Of a stretch of 64,000 nucleotides of DNA, positions 33,001-41,413 are shown piece after piece; the first letter of the stretch is position 1, and every line of letters starts with the position of its first letter. The stretch comes from Minwuia sp. (GTDB taxonomy: Bacteria; Pseudomonadota; Alphaproteobacteria; Minwuiales; Minwuiaceae). Below the pieces are notes generated by a model. That model had not been told where the DNA came from and did not search any database. It worked only from the letters and a program-made list of their open reading frames with translations. Made by a program: the position numbers and the translations under genes. The stretch is from NCBI GenBank assembly GCA_029210175.1, contig JARGPL010000040.1, positions 1 to 64,000 on the forward strand. Direction: 5' to 3'.

Positions 33001-33931
33001 CACCAACTACTACAGCTGGGCACAGGACACGGTCGATGGCGGCGAAGGCAACGACACCATCTGGTCGGGTCGTGGCGACGACGTGATTGCCGGTGGCAGT
33101 GGCGACGACAGCCTGTTCGGCGAGCATGGTGACGACCTGATCACCGGTGGCACAGGCAATGACACCATGTTCGGTGGTCCCGGCAGCGACACGTTCGTCT
33201 ATGAAGACGGCAACTTCGGCCATGACGTCATCAAGGACTTCAACGGCAACAAGGACATGCTGGACTTCAGCAATTCCGGCCTCACCTTCTCCGACCTGAC
33301 CATCGGCAGCGATGGCCGCGACCTGCTGATCACCCTGGATTCGGAGAATTCCATTCGCCTGAAGGGCGCTGCCGGCCTGCGGGTCACGGACGATGTGCTG
33401 AACATCGAAGGCCTGGATGCCAATCTGATCACCGGCACCAGCGGTCGCGACTATCTGTACGGCTCGCACGACGATGACAGGATCCTGGCTGGTGGTGGCA
33501 ACGACTTCGTGCGCGGCAACAACGGCGATGACACGATCGAGGGCGAAGGTGGCCGCGACCGTCTCTATGGCGGCAGCGGCAATGACATGATCTCCGGCGG
33601 CGAGGGCTGTGATGTCCTGTCCGGTGACTGGGGCAATGACACGCTGAAGGGCGGGGCCGACAATGACTGGCTCTACGGCGGTTCCGGCGCGGACGTCTTT
33701 GTCTACGACAACACCAACTTCGGCCATGACACGATCGGCGATTTCTCCGGCTACCGTGGTGATCGGATCGACATGACGGACCTGAACCTGTCGTTCGAGG
33801 ACCTGAACATCTCCCGCTCCGGCTGGTGGGGTCGTGACACGACCATCGAGGTCGAGGGCGGTGGTTCCATCACCCTCAGCAACTTCCGCTCCAGCTGGCT
33901 GGATGAAGACGACTTCATCGGCCTCGTCTGA
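30020..33931 (+). CDS. Large RTX (calcium-binding repeat) protein, probable type I secretion substrate
   Basis: The 1303-residue acidic protein has no signal peptide. Residues about 30-675 are nearly uninterrupted RTX nonapeptides (GGxGxDxLx), which form calcium-stabilised parallel beta-rolls outside the cell. Residues about 683-849 form a non-repeat, beta-sandwich-like insert (begins NLIVNGDFEDHG, ends IDDTYGALVDNLSLKK) reminiscent of carbohydrate-binding modules. More RTX repeats follow. Two repeat-plus-tail modules end in FGHDVIKDF (about 1065) and FGHDTIGDF (about 1235), like type I secretion C-termini. No ABC/MFP export genes are present. No enzymatic domain was recognised; an adhesin or matrix protein is likely. 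Confidence 0.88.
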   Translation: MSLLTQMTGINANQRIAFATINGDDTSENLQGTNDDDRIFGGGGDDTLGGLAGDDTLRGDDGNDNLQGGGGDDVLRGLNDDDRLFGGGGDDVIQGDDGNDSLAGGAGNDDLSGNNGDDTIKGDAGDDEIAGGAGRDEVDYRDTDGDVTVDLGANGNDDGVASSDDFGNDTLESIEIVKTGDGNDLVAGDNSNEEIDTGAGNDTLVGNDGDDRLDAGSGDDQAFGGAGEDTVRGEEGNDYAEGGSDADDLFGGLGLDTLLGQDGTDTLSGEEGNDLLFGGADNDTINGNEGDDFIDGGDGDDNLRGNDGDDVVIAGDGNDDVTAGEGNDFADGGNGDDTLRGNAGIDDLVGGLGLDVLFGGEDNDILNGDDGADTLFGEDGDDDLDGGAGNDSINAGNGNDVAFGGLGDDIMQLLFGDDFAEGGAGRDILRGGDGNDTLNGDQDDDTVRGDNGDDVVAGNDGNDSVTGGAGFDVLTGGAGNDTLFGDGDDDTLDGGLGDDDVRGNDGDDVAAGDCGEDTINGGAGNDLLSGGADNDTVLGGLDNDTIFGDAGNDVLRGEDGDDEVHGGYGDDLLSGAEGNDSLFGDDGNDELDGAAGNDELDGGNGDDEMDGGIGDDTLNGGAGNDLMFGEDGDDLIFGDEGDDIVFANEGNDTVHGGDGIDIVSGGEGNDLINGDDNGTFLGENLIVNGDFEDHGTLNRGSWGTFTEIEGWTANHGDLIEIQEGTHGGTPVNASDNAILELDSAPTYWCDYDTNATVKQTVEIDCTGIFRLELDYSPRFKNAWTDTSDTSQLEIRVGGETVALISSDTVGFEHFSFDILIEQGSADIELIGRGIDDTYGALVDNLSLKKVYKEELFGNEGDDTIFGDAGDDFIDGGDQNDHVDGGEGDDLVCGADGDDTIVGGTGKDTLHGGEGYDIADYHGASEGIALALSDVDHYGIGGHFRNAEEGGLAGEAEGDELIEIEEVNGSCFDDTIQGANVGMVFDLNEGDDVFDTNYYSWAQDTVDGGEGNDTIWSGRGDDVIAGGSGDDSLFGEHGDDLITGGTGNDTMFGGPGSDTFVYEDGNFGHDVIKDFNGNKDMLDFSNSGLTFSDLTIGSDGRDLLITLDSENSIRLKGAAGLRVTDDVLNIEGLDANLITGTSGRDYLYGSHDDDRILAGGGNDFVRGNNGDDTIEGEGGRDRLYGGSGNDMISGGEGCDVLSGDWGNDTLKGGADNDWLYGGSGADVFVYDNTNFGHDTIGDFSGYRGDRIDMTDLNLSFEDLNISRSGWWGRDTTIEVEGGGSITLSNFRSSWLDEDDFIGLV
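30107..32049 (+). repeat. Main RTX repeat array (coding, about 27-base units)
   Basis: Tandem, imperfect 27-base coding units encode the nonapeptide GGxGxDxLx. The array is briefly broken at about 30430-30600 by a linker (DGDVTVDLGANGNDDG). Smaller arrays recur at about 32580-32770, 33040-33190 and 33460-33690. The codon pattern is so regular that long stop-free frames appear on the other strand and in shifted frames; these are artefacts. Confidence 0.9.
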
Positions 33932-33961
33932 GCCAACTGAAATCTGCTTTCGGCATCAGGT

Positions 33962-33983
33962 CCGATCCGCGAAACCGGGTCGG
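33962..33983 (+). terminator. Hairpin after the RTX gene
   Basis: CCGATCCG pairs with CGGGTCGG (one G-T pair) around a six-base loop, 30 bases past the RTX stop. There is no clear T-tract, so termination would be partial. The next gene (dapD) starts 117 bases later. Confidence 0.35.
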
Positions 33984-34099
33984 TCCTGTCTGCATTACGG
34001 GGGGTGGCGTGGACCGGCAGCGGAACCGGTTCCATATTCCCGTCCTTTGATCTAGGTTCCGCGCGAACATCAGACCCAATTTACGCCGGAGGGGCAGCT

Positions 34100-34942
34100 G
34101 TGAGCCTGGACGCACTGGAAACCACGATCGAAGCCGCCTGGGAAAACCGGGACAACATCGACACCAATACCACCGGCGAAGTGCCGGAAGCCGTCAATCA
34201 GGCGCTGGATGCGCTGGATTCGGGGGAAGCCCGTGTTGCATCCAGGGTCAACGGTGTCTGGACCGTGCACCAGTGGCTGAAGAAGGCCGTGCTGCTCAGC
34301 TTCCGCCTCAACGACATGACCACGATCAGTGGCGGTCCGGGCGCCCGGACCAACTGGTTCGACAAGGTGCCAAGCAAGTTTGACGGTTGGGGCGACAACG
34401 ACTTCCGCAAGGCCGGTTTCCGCGCCGTTCCGAACTGCATCGTTCGCCGCAGTGCCTATATCGCACCTGGTGTCGTGCTGATGCCCAGCTTCGTGAACCT
34501 GGGTGCCTATGTCGACAGCGGCACCATGGTCGATACCTGGGCCACGGTCGGATCCTGCGCCCAGATCGGCAAGAACTGTCACATCTCCGGCGGTACGGGC
34601 ATCGGCGGCGTTCTGGAACCGCTGCAGGCCGGACCGGTGATCGTGGAAGACAATGTCTTCATCGGCGCCCGTTCCGAGGTGGCTGAAGGTGTCATCGTCG
34701 AAGAAGGCGCAGTGATTTCCATGGGCGTGTTCATCGGTGCCTCCACCAAGATCGTCGACCGGGAGACCGGCGAAGTGCATCGCGGTCGCGTGCCTGCCTA
34801 TTCGGTCGTGGTTCCCGGATCGCTGCCCGGCCCGGTCGTCGATGGCAAGCCGACACCGTCGCTGTCCTGCGCCGTCATCGTGAAGAAGGTCGATGCCGGC
34901 ACCCGCGCCAAGACCTCCATCAACGAGCTGTTGAGGGACTGA
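34100..34942 (+). CDS. dapD: 2,3,4,5-tetrahydropyridine-2,6-dicarboxylate N-succinyltransferase
   Basis: This 280-residue left-handed beta-helix enzyme of lysine and diaminopimelate synthesis shows [42 protein letters not shown] and the succinyl-CoA loop [18 protein letters not shown]. The GTG start at 34100 has GGAGGGG at ideal spacing; upstream extensions are not family-like. The DUF2125 gene begins directly after the stop codon, forming a two-gene unit. Confidence 0.95.
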   Translation: MSLDALETTIEAAWENRDNIDTNTTGEVPEAVNQALDALDSGEARVASRVNGVWTVHQWLKKAVLLSFRLNDMTTISGGPGARTNWFDKVPSKFDGWGDNDFRKAGFRAVPNCIVRRSAYIAPGVVLMPSFVNLGAYVDSGTMVDTWATVGSCAQIGKNCHISGGTGIGGVLEPLQAGPVIVEDNVFIGARSEVAEGVIVEEGAVISMGVFIGASTKIVDRETGEVHRGRVPAYSVVVPGSLPGPVVDGKPTPSLSCAVIVKKVDAGTRAKTSINELLRD

Positions 34943-35974
34943 GTGGGCACCAACCTGCGGCGCTGGTTCGGCCCCATCCTGCTGCTGGCGGTGCTGGCAG
35001 CGGGCATCGGCTACTGGTTCTTCTGGAACCATCTGGCGGACAACCTGAAGACAGGCGTGGATCGTTGGGTCTCGGCGCGCCAGGCAGAGGGCATGGACGT
35101 GGCCCACGGTGCCGTCACCGTGACAGGCTTCCCCTATCGCCTACTGGTCAGCATCGACGCCCCGCGCCTTTCCGCGCCGGAACATCCCCTGGCCCCAAGC
35201 TGGGGTGCGGAACAGCTGCTTGTCTATTTCCAGCCCTGGAACTTCAGTCACGCGATCCTGCAACCGATCGGGCCGCAGCCCCTGGCCTGGGGACCGGCAG
35301 ATGCGCGCAAGGCAACCCTGATCCAGAGCAACGATGCGCGGGTTTCTGCCCGCTTTGACGCGGCGGGTCAGATCGACAACATCGCGGCCGATCTGCGCGA
35401 CGTCGTGGCCGACGGTGACAGCCCGCTGCGCCAGGCGTCACGGATCCAGTTCCACATGCGCAGCAACTCGGGTCAGAGCGACGACCGGCCTGCAAACAGC
35501 ACGAATATCGCCCTGACCGGAAACGACATGGTGCTGCTGCCAGACGCGACACCGCTTGGTGAAAGCTTTGATGAGGCTGCGGTTTCGTTGCTGTTTCGCC
35601 CCCTGCCCGCCGGAACCGAACCTGATCAGCTGGACCGGTGGCGGGATCAGGGTGGCGTCATCGACGTCAACCGTATCGCGTTCCTGAAAGACAAGCTGCG
35701 GGTCAGCGGTGACGGGACGGTGGCGCTGGACCTGGCGCGCCGACCGGAGGGAGCCATGGTCTTCATCGTACAGGATGCGGATCAGTTCATTGATGCCCTG
35801 GCCGCAGCGGGCGAGATGTCAGACCTGACCCGGATCGGACTGCGCATGGCGGTCTCGGCGCTGGAAAAGACGGACAAGGAAGGCAATCGCACGGTGACGC
35901 TGCCCCTCGCGGTTCAGAACGGCATGGTTTCCCTGCTCAAATTCAACCTGTTCCCGGTCCCGCCGGTCTATTGA
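34943..35974 (+). CDS. DUF2125 membrane-anchored periplasmic protein
   Basis: The 343-residue protein starts at GTG 34943, immediately after the dapD stop, with GAGGG upstream. An N-terminal transmembrane anchor (ILLLAVLAAGIGYWFFW) precedes a beta-rich periplasmic domain with VTVTGFPYRLLVSIDAPRL, typical of DUF2125, a family found mainly in Alphaproteobacteria. The function is unknown. The fold resembles lipid-binding AsmA/TULIP-like envelope proteins in style only. Confidence 0.85.
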   Translation: MGTNLRRWFGPILLLAVLAAGIGYWFFWNHLADNLKTGVDRWVSARQAEGMDVAHGAVTVTGFPYRLLVSIDAPRLSAPEHPLAPSWGAEQLLVYFQPWNFSHAILQPIGPQPLAWGPADARKATLIQSNDARVSARFDAAGQIDNIAADLRDVVADGDSPLRQASRIQFHMRSNSGQSDDRPANSTNIALTGNDMVLLPDATPLGESFDEAAVSLLFRPLPAGTEPDQLDRWRDQGGVIDVNRIAFLKDKLRVSGDGTVALDLARRPEGAMVFIVQDADQFIDALAAAGEMSDLTRIGLRMAVSALEKTDKEGNRTVTLPLAVQNGMVSLLKFNLFPVPPVY

Positions 35975-35990
35975 GGCCGGACCGGCATGT

Positions 35991-37307
35991 TCACATCAGG
36001 CCGACAAGCCACAAAGACAGCCAGGGCACGCTGATCAGCAGGCCCAACCGGACGATATCGGCAATCCAGAACGGGATGACACCGCGAAAGATCGTGGCGA
36101 GCGGCACGTCGGGCAGCACATTGCGCAGAACGAAGACATTCATGCCGACGGGTGGCGTGATCAGGCTGATTTCCGTCACCACGACAACAATGATGGCGAA
36201 CCAGACCAGCACCAGTTCCGGGTCCGACAGCAGGTCACCACCGAACTCCAGTTGAATGACCAGCGGATAGAACACTGGCACCGTCAGCAGGATCATAGAC
36301 AGGCTTTCGAGCACGCAGCCGAGGATCAGATAGACAATCACGATGCCGACGATGACCGCCCAGGCATTGAGGTCGAGGTCGTAGACCCAGCCTGCCAGCG
36401 CATCCGGCAAACCGGCAAAGTTCACGAAGTTGGAGAATATCTCCGCCCCGATGATGATCGCGAAGATCATCGCGGTTGTCCGTGCACTTTCCATGGCCGC
36501 ACCGAAGAGCAAACGCCAGGTCAATCCCCCCATGCCGAGTGCGATGAGGAATGACACGATGGCACCGATCCCCGCGGCCTCCGTCGGCGTGAAGAACCCG
36601 CCGTAGATGCCTGTCATGATCACGGTGAACAGGCCCAGCACCGCCAGCACGCCGATCCGTTCGCGCCGGGTGAAGGGCTCGGTTTCCGCGACACGCGGTG
36701 CCAGTTCGGGCTTCAGACGGGTGATGACCGCAATGGCCAGCATGTACAGGACAACACCCAGGATGCCAGGCACCACGCCGGCAATGAACAGCTTGCCGAT
36801 GTCGGACTCCGTCAGCAGGCCATAGATGATCAGGACCACGCTGGGTGGAATCAGGATGCCCAGCGTGCCGCCCGCCGCGATGGACCCGGTGGCGAGGCTT
36901 TCCGCATAGCCGTATCGGCGCATCGACGGCATTGCCACCTTCGACATGGTTGCGGCGGTGGCGAGCGATGATCCGCAAACCGCACTGAACCCGCCACAGG
37001 CGACCACCGATGCCATGGCCAGCCCCCCGCGGGACCGTCCGAGCAGATGATTGGCCGCCGCATAGAGCGCATGACTGACGCCGGAGATGGTCAGCAGATT
37101 GCCCATCAGGATGAACAGCGGAATGACCGACAGCGTGTAGGACTGGCCCTTGTCGAAGGCGATGGTGCCGATCATGGACCATGTGGCATTCCAGTCCCGT
37201 AACCACGCAAAACCGAACGCACCCACAAGCGCCATGGCGAAGGCAATGGGCACCCGCGCGAAGATGAGCGCCAGCAGAATTCCGAAGCCGACCAGCGCTT
37301 CGATCAT
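35991..37307 (-). CDS. dctM: TRAP transporter large permease
   Basis: The 438-residue integral membrane protein has about 12 hydrophobic helices. It shows DctM signatures such as VPIAFAMALVGAFGFAW, IPLFILMGNLLTISG, ACGGFSAVCGSSLATAATM and GSIAAGGTLGILIPPSV. With DctQ and DctP it forms a sodium-driven tripartite uptake system. ATG 37307 overlaps the dctQ stop as ATGA. Confidence 0.93.
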   Translation of the reverse strand: MIEALVGFGILLALIFARVPIAFAMALVGAFGFAWLRDWNATWSMIGTIAFDKGQSYTLSVIPLFILMGNLLTISGVSHALYAAANHLLGRSRGGLAMASVVACGGFSAVCGSSLATAATMSKVAMPSMRRYGYAESLATGSIAAGGTLGILIPPSVVLIIYGLLTESDIGKLFIAGVVPGILGVVLYMLAIAVITRLKPELAPRVAETEPFTRRERIGVLAVLGLFTVIMTGIYGGFFTPTEAAGIGAIVSFLIALGMGGLTWRLLFGAAMESARTTAMIFAIIIGAEIFSNFVNFAGLPDALAGWVYDLDLNAWAVIVGIVIVYLILGCVLESLSMILLTVPVFYPLVIQLEFGGDLLSDPELVLVWFAIIVVVVTEISLITPPVGMNVFVLRNVLPDVPLATIFRGVIPFWIADIVRLGLLISVPWLSLWLVGLM

Positions 37308-37834
37308 CGTGGTGCCGCCCTGAAACGCCGGGCCAGGCGCAGCAGTGCCGCTATCGCGCTCAAGCCACAGCACAACGCCGCAAACCAGCCGATCGGCGCG
37401 AAGGCAATCCCCAGGGAATTGGTCACCGCACCATCTTCAGCCAGCCGATCGGCATGGACCCACAACCGCCAGCCGATGGCCCCCAGGACCACCGCGCTCA
37501 CCAGATCACCGAATGCGAGCAAGATCCGTTCGGTCCCGGCGTTCAGGGCCAGCGTGAAAAGCTCCACATCGACATGCTCCCCCGCCGCCGTGGTGATCGG
37601 CAGAGCCGCGAAGATCAACCCAGCCAGCATGATCTGCGTCAGCTCGAACGCGCCATTGACCGGTGCGTCAAACCAGTAGCGGGCGACCACATCGGCGGTC
37701 GTCAGTCCCACCATCAGCACCAGCAACAGGATCGAAATGATCGACAGCGGGCGATCGACGAGGGCCCACGCCCGGCCCCCGTGTCCGCCGGATCCATCAG
37801 GCTGCGGGTCCCCCGTCGATGACACGTCCGTCAC
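37304..37834 (-). CDS. dctQ: TRAP transporter small permease
   Basis: This 176-residue protein has four transmembrane helices (LSIISILLLVLMVGLTTADVV, TQIMLAGLIFAALPIT, LVSAVVLGAIGWRLWV, IGWFAALCCGLSAIAAL) and the DctQ-like RYWFDAPVNGAFELTQ. The start is GTG 37834, with only a weak ribosome-binding site, 14 bases after the dctP stop. Its stop overlaps dctM. Confidence 0.87.
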   Translation of the reverse strand: MTDVSSTGDPQPDGSGGHGGRAWALVDRPLSIISILLLVLMVGLTTADVVARYWFDAPVNGAFELTQIMLAGLIFAALPITTAAGEHVDVELFTLALNAGTERILLAFGDLVSAVVLGAIGWRLWVHADRLAEDGAVTNSLGIAFAPIGWFAALCCGLSAIAALLRLARRFRAAPR

Positions 37835-37848
37835 CGCCTGGCTTCGGC

Positions 37849-38919
37849 TTAGTCGCCGATGCCGGTGATCTTCCGCATGCGGCGCAGGGCGGCGGCACCG
37901 TCATGACCGGTTGCCTTCAAGGCCTCCGCCCACTGGGCTTCCCGTTTCGCGGCGAAGCCCTGGATGGCTTCCAGCACGGCGGGTGACGCGTTGTGGACAA
38001 CGATCTCGGACTTGTTCTTCACGAACTCGGCCCCGACCGCATCCGACGCGTCCCAGACCATGCCCGCCCGTTCGGCGAGCGCAGCCCCGGAGATCTTGTT
38101 GATCGCGGCCCGGTCAGCGGCGGAAATTCCCTGCCACTTGGCCTGGTTCATGACCAGGAACCACGATGTGTTGTAGATGCCGCCCGGCACACGCATCGAA
38201 TGGGTCAGATGGTCTGTCAGCTTGAACGCGCGCAATGCTTCGATGGGGAATGTCACGCCGTCGATGACACCACGCGACAGCTTCTCGAAAACCTGGCCCG
38301 GGCCCATGAACTGGGTGGTGATCCCCAGATCCTGTGCCAGTCCGGCGATGTAGCCACCGGGCGTGCGGATCTTCAGTCCCTTGAAATCCTCCGGCGTCTT
38401 GATGCGACGCTGGTTGTTGTGGAACATGCCCGGACCATGGACGAACAGGCCGAGCAGCTTCACACCGGCATGTTCCTTCTGCGCTTCCAGCTGACCCGAA
38501 TAGACTTCCCAATAGGCCTTGGAAGCGCCGGTCGCATTGTCACCCAGGAACGAGAACTGACCGATGCGGGACCGCAGGAAACGGTCATCCTTGGTGAAGG
38601 AATGCAGCCCATAGGTGACATCGGCCACGCCATCGACAGCCATGTCATAATGCGCTGGCGGCGGACCCAGTGGCTTCGACAGCACGCGGACGGTCACCCG
38701 GCCTTCCGTCACCTTCTCGACATCCCTTGCCCAGGGCTTCATCACCTTGGCCACAACAGGATGCAACGGCGGCAGCCACGACGACATCACCAGCTTGGTC
38801 TCTGCCGACGCCGAACCAACCACGGAAAGCGTCAACGCGCCTGCTGTCAGGACGGCAGCCAGTGACTTGCGAGCCAGTGACGTGCCGGCCAAAGACTTGC
38901 GAAAGAGAATCGAGTTCAT
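37849..38919 (-). CDS. dctP: TRAP transporter substrate-binding protein
   Basis: The 356-residue periplasmic protein has a signal peptide (LTAGALTLSVVGSASA-ET) and the DctP fold (GLKIRTPGGYIAGLAQDLG, FEKLSRGVIDGVTFPIEAL, with a carboxylate-binding Arg in KIRTPG). The ligand is probably an organic acid but cannot be specified. GGAGG before ATG 38919 is clear. It is the first gene of the dctPQM operon. Confidence 0.92.
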   Translation of the reverse strand: MNSILFRKSLAGTSLARKSLAAVLTAGALTLSVVGSASAETKLVMSSWLPPLHPVVAKVMKPWARDVEKVTEGRVTVRVLSKPLGPPPAHYDMAVDGVADVTYGLHSFTKDDRFLRSRIGQFSFLGDNATGASKAYWEVYSGQLEAQKEHAGVKLLGLFVHGPGMFHNNQRRIKTPEDFKGLKIRTPGGYIAGLAQDLGITTQFMGPGQVFEKLSRGVIDGVTFPIEALRAFKLTDHLTHSMRVPGGIYNTSWFLVMNQAKWQGISAADRAAINKISGAALAERAGMVWDASDAVGAEFVKNKSEIVVHNASPAVLEAIQGFAAKREAQWAEALKATGHDGAAALRRMRKITGIGD

Positions 38920-39032
38920 TTGTTTCCTCCGGTTTTCTTTGCATGGAACCGGATGCGGGGCCGAAGGGAAAGCAATATCTGTGACCGCCCTCCGACGACC
39001 GACAGTTGTGCCAGAGGTATCGATCCACCTGT

Positions 39033-40055
39033 TCAGGCTGATGGCGCGCGATCCGGATGCAGGCTGTGATCCGGCAACTGGTCGCTCGCCCGCACCACAT
39101 GCGCGCCCAGGCCGACAATCAATGGATCGGGATGCCCGACCACATGCTGGTCCTTGCCTTCGTAGGGAATGGCGTCGAGAAAATGCTTCATGCAATTCAG
39201 CCGCGCGCGCTTCTTGTCGTTCGACTTTATGATGGTCCAGGGCGCGTCGGCGGTGTCGGTATAGAAGAACATCGCCTCCTTCGCTTCCGTGTAGTCAGCC
39301 CACTTGTCGATGGAAAGCCGGTCGATGGGGGACAGTTTCCAGCGTTTCAGCGGCTCCTTCTCCCGCGCCTTGAAGCGCCTGAGCTGCTCGTCCTGCGTGA
39401 CCGAGAACCAGTACTTGAACAGCCGAATGCCCGACCGGACCAGCATCCGCTCGAAATCCGGCGCCTGACGCATGAACTCCAGATACTCCTTCGGCTCACA
39501 GAACCCCATGACCCGTTCGACCCCGGCGCGGTTGTACCAGGACCTGTCGAACATCACGATCTCGCCCGCAGATGGCAGATGCTGGACGTAGCGCTGGAAA
39601 TACCACTGGCTCTGTTCCCGCTCTGTCGGCTTGTCCAGGGCGACGACGCGCGCACCACGCGGATTCATGTGTTCGGTAAACCGCTTGATCGTGCCGCCCT
39701 TGCCCGCGGCGTCGCGGCCTTCGAACAGGATGACCACCCGTTCACCGCTGGTCTTCACCCATTCCTGCATCTTCAGCAGTTCGACCTGCAATTCCGCCTT
39801 GTGCTTTTCATAGGCCGCCCGCCGTACCTTGGCCTGATAGGGATACTCCCCGGTCTCGAACAGGCGCCGCACGGCTGTCGAATCGTGACGCATCTCCGCT
39901 ATGCGGTGTGCGCCCGAACCATGGAATGGCGGTGCTTCCAGGGCAGCCTTGTCGACAGGCTCAGGCATGGCTGTCGCCTGTGTCCGTGCGGCCCCCTCCT
40001 GTCCCGCGTCGTTGCCCACACTGTCCGTGTCGTCCGTCTGATCCTGCTGCATCAT
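39033..40055 (-). CDS. ppk2: Polyphosphate kinase 2 (PPK2)
   Basis: The 340-residue enzyme transfers phosphate between polyphosphate and nucleotides. It shows Walker A FEGRDAAGKGGTIKRF, the lid region ALDKPTEREQSQWYFQRYV and Walker B IVMFDRSWYNRAGVE. It has a single PPK2 domain (class I size) after a low-complexity acidic leader of about 50 residues. ATG 40055 is preferred over a distal GTG, although its ribosome-binding site is weak. It is transcribed on the same strand as the TRAP genes, with 113 bases between them. Confidence 0.92.
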   Translation of the reverse strand: MMQQDQTDDTDSVGNDAGQEGAARTQATAMPEPVDKAALEAPPFHGSGAHRIAEMRHDSTAVRRLFETGEYPYQAKVRRAAYEKHKAELQVELLKMQEWVKTSGERVVILFEGRDAAGKGGTIKRFTEHMNPRGARVVALDKPTEREQSQWYFQRYVQHLPSAGEIVMFDRSWYNRAGVERVMGFCEPKEYLEFMRQAPDFERMLVRSGIRLFKYWFSVTQDEQLRRFKAREKEPLKRWKLSPIDRLSIDKWADYTEAKEAMFFYTDTADAPWTIIKSNDKKRARLNCMKHFLDAIPYEGKDQHVVGHPDPLIVGLGAHVVRASDQLPDHSLHPDRAPSA

Positions 40056-40204
40056 GCCCGTTCCCGCGTTGTCCGATCCTTGATCATGACACAACAGCAC
40101 GTCGGATTTTCTTGATGCAGGTCAAAATAGGGAGGTCACCGGCGAAGCGGGGTGCTTGTCATCCGGCCTGTTTCCGCGAAGATGACCGCAGCAGGAGTGA
40201 ACCC

Positions 40205-41413
40205 TTGAATGACCTCGACATTCTTGTTGCCGGTGCCGGTATCGGTGGCCTGACCGCCGCGCTCTGCCTTGCGGCCAGGGGTTTCCGCGTCCAGGTCGTC
40301 GAACAGTCAGATCGCATCACGGAAATCGGGGCTGGCATCCAGATCAGCCCCAACGGCAACCGGGTGCTGCACTCCCTTGGCCTGAAACAGGCGCTGGAAG
40401 CCGTGGCTTTTCTGCCCCGGCAAACGGAACGCCGCGATTGGTACACGGGCGAGGTGCTGGCGGGCGGGCCGCTGGGCGATGCCGTGGCGGAACGCTACGG
40501 CTTTCCCTATTACCACATTCACCGGGCCGACCTGATCCGGGTGCTCGGCGATGCAGCCTCCCGGTCCCCCCGGATCAGCCTGCAGACCGGCGTGCGGATA
40601 CAGGGTTTCACACAGGACGAAAGCGGGGTGCGGCTCTCGCTTGCAGACGGCTCGACGTTGCCGGCTGAGGCGCTGATCGGCGCGGATGGCATCCGCTCGG
40701 TGGTGCGCGATGACCTGTTCGCGGCTGAGGCGCCGACGTTCACCGGCAACATTGCCTGGCGCAGCCTGATTCCGGTCGGGAACCTGCCGCCTGGCCTGGT
40801 GCGCCCCGCCGCGACTGCCTGGTGGGGACCGGGGCGTCATTTCGTCCATTATTACGTGCGCGGCGGCGATTATGTGAACTGCGTGGCTGTGGTGGAAAAG
40901 GACGGCTGGGAGGTCGAATCCTGGACGGAGCGCGGTGACATCGAAGAACTGAAGGCCGACTTCGCCGGCTGGCATGCTGACATCGGCACACTGATCCACG
41001 CCATGGATCCCGACGCCTGCTTCAAGTGGGCCCTGTTCGACCGCCCGCCGATGCCCAGTTGGGGCGAAGGCCGCGTCACCCTGCTGGGGGATGCCTGTCA
41101 CCCCACCCTGCCCTTCATGGCGCAAGGGGCGGTGATGGCGATCGAGGACGCGGCGGTGGTCGCGGGCTGCCTGTCTGCCGATCCCGACCCCGCCACCGCA
41201 TTCTGGCAGTATGAGGGGCTGCGGAAGGAACGCACTGCCGCAATCCAGTTCGGGTCGCGCCGCAATGCCCACCTGTTTCACATGCATGGTGCAGCAGCGC
41301 AGGACCGCAATCGCGACGCCGCCGCCCGGCACCGCCAGACACTCGAATGGCTCTATACCTACGACGCGCTCACCGCACATGAATTACCCCCGGCAGAAGG
41401 ACCCCCGCCATGA
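40205..41413 (+). CDS. FAD-dependent monooxygenase (salicylate hydroxylase-like)
   Basis: This 402-residue flavoprotein hydroxylase has the Rossmann motif VAGAGIGGLTAALCLAARG, the DG motif LIGADGIRSVVR and the GD motif VTLLGDACHPTLPFMAQGA. The TTG at 40205 starts the protein, with AGGAGTG well placed. It probably hydroxylates an aromatic acid using NAD(P)H; the substrate is not evident. The stop overlaps the VOC gene as ATGA, suggesting a two-step aromatic conversion (hydroxylation, then ring or side-chain chemistry). Confidence 0.87.
   Translation: MNDLDILVAGAGIGGLTAALCLAARGFRVQVVEQSDRITEIGAGIQISPNGNRVLHSLGLKQALEAVAFLPRQTERRDWYTGEVLAGGPLGDAVAERYGFPYYHIHRADLIRVLGDAASRSPRISLQTGVRIQGFTQDESGVRLSLADGSTLPAEALIGADGIRSVVRDDLFAAEAPTFTGNIAWRSLIPVGNLPPGLVRPAATAWWGPGRHFVHYYVRGGDYVNCVAVVEKDGWEVESWTERGDIEELKADFAGWHADIGTLIHAMDPDACFKWALFDRPPMPSWGEGRVTLLGDACHPTLPFMAQGAVMAIEDAAVVAGCLSADPDPATAFWQYEGLRKERTAAIQFGSRRNAHLFHMHGAAAQDRNRDAAARHRQTLEWLYTYDALTAHELPPAEGPPP

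Noticed and set aside
30107-33690. Tandem repeats that could suggest a CRISPR array
   Set aside because: The units are coding nonapeptide repeats in a continuous frame with no unique spacers of constant length.
30320-33727. Stop-free frame of over 1100 codons on the minus strand inside the RTX gene
   Set aside because: The repetitive GGxGxD codons (GGC, GAC, GAT) are free of stops when read backwards. The translation is a low-complexity Val/Ala/Ile/Asp sequence with no start signal or family features.
38985-39010. TGGCAC upstream of dctP considered as a sigma-54 promoter
   Set aside because: The -24-like TGGCAC is present on the minus strand, but no TTGC-type -12 element follows at the required distance.
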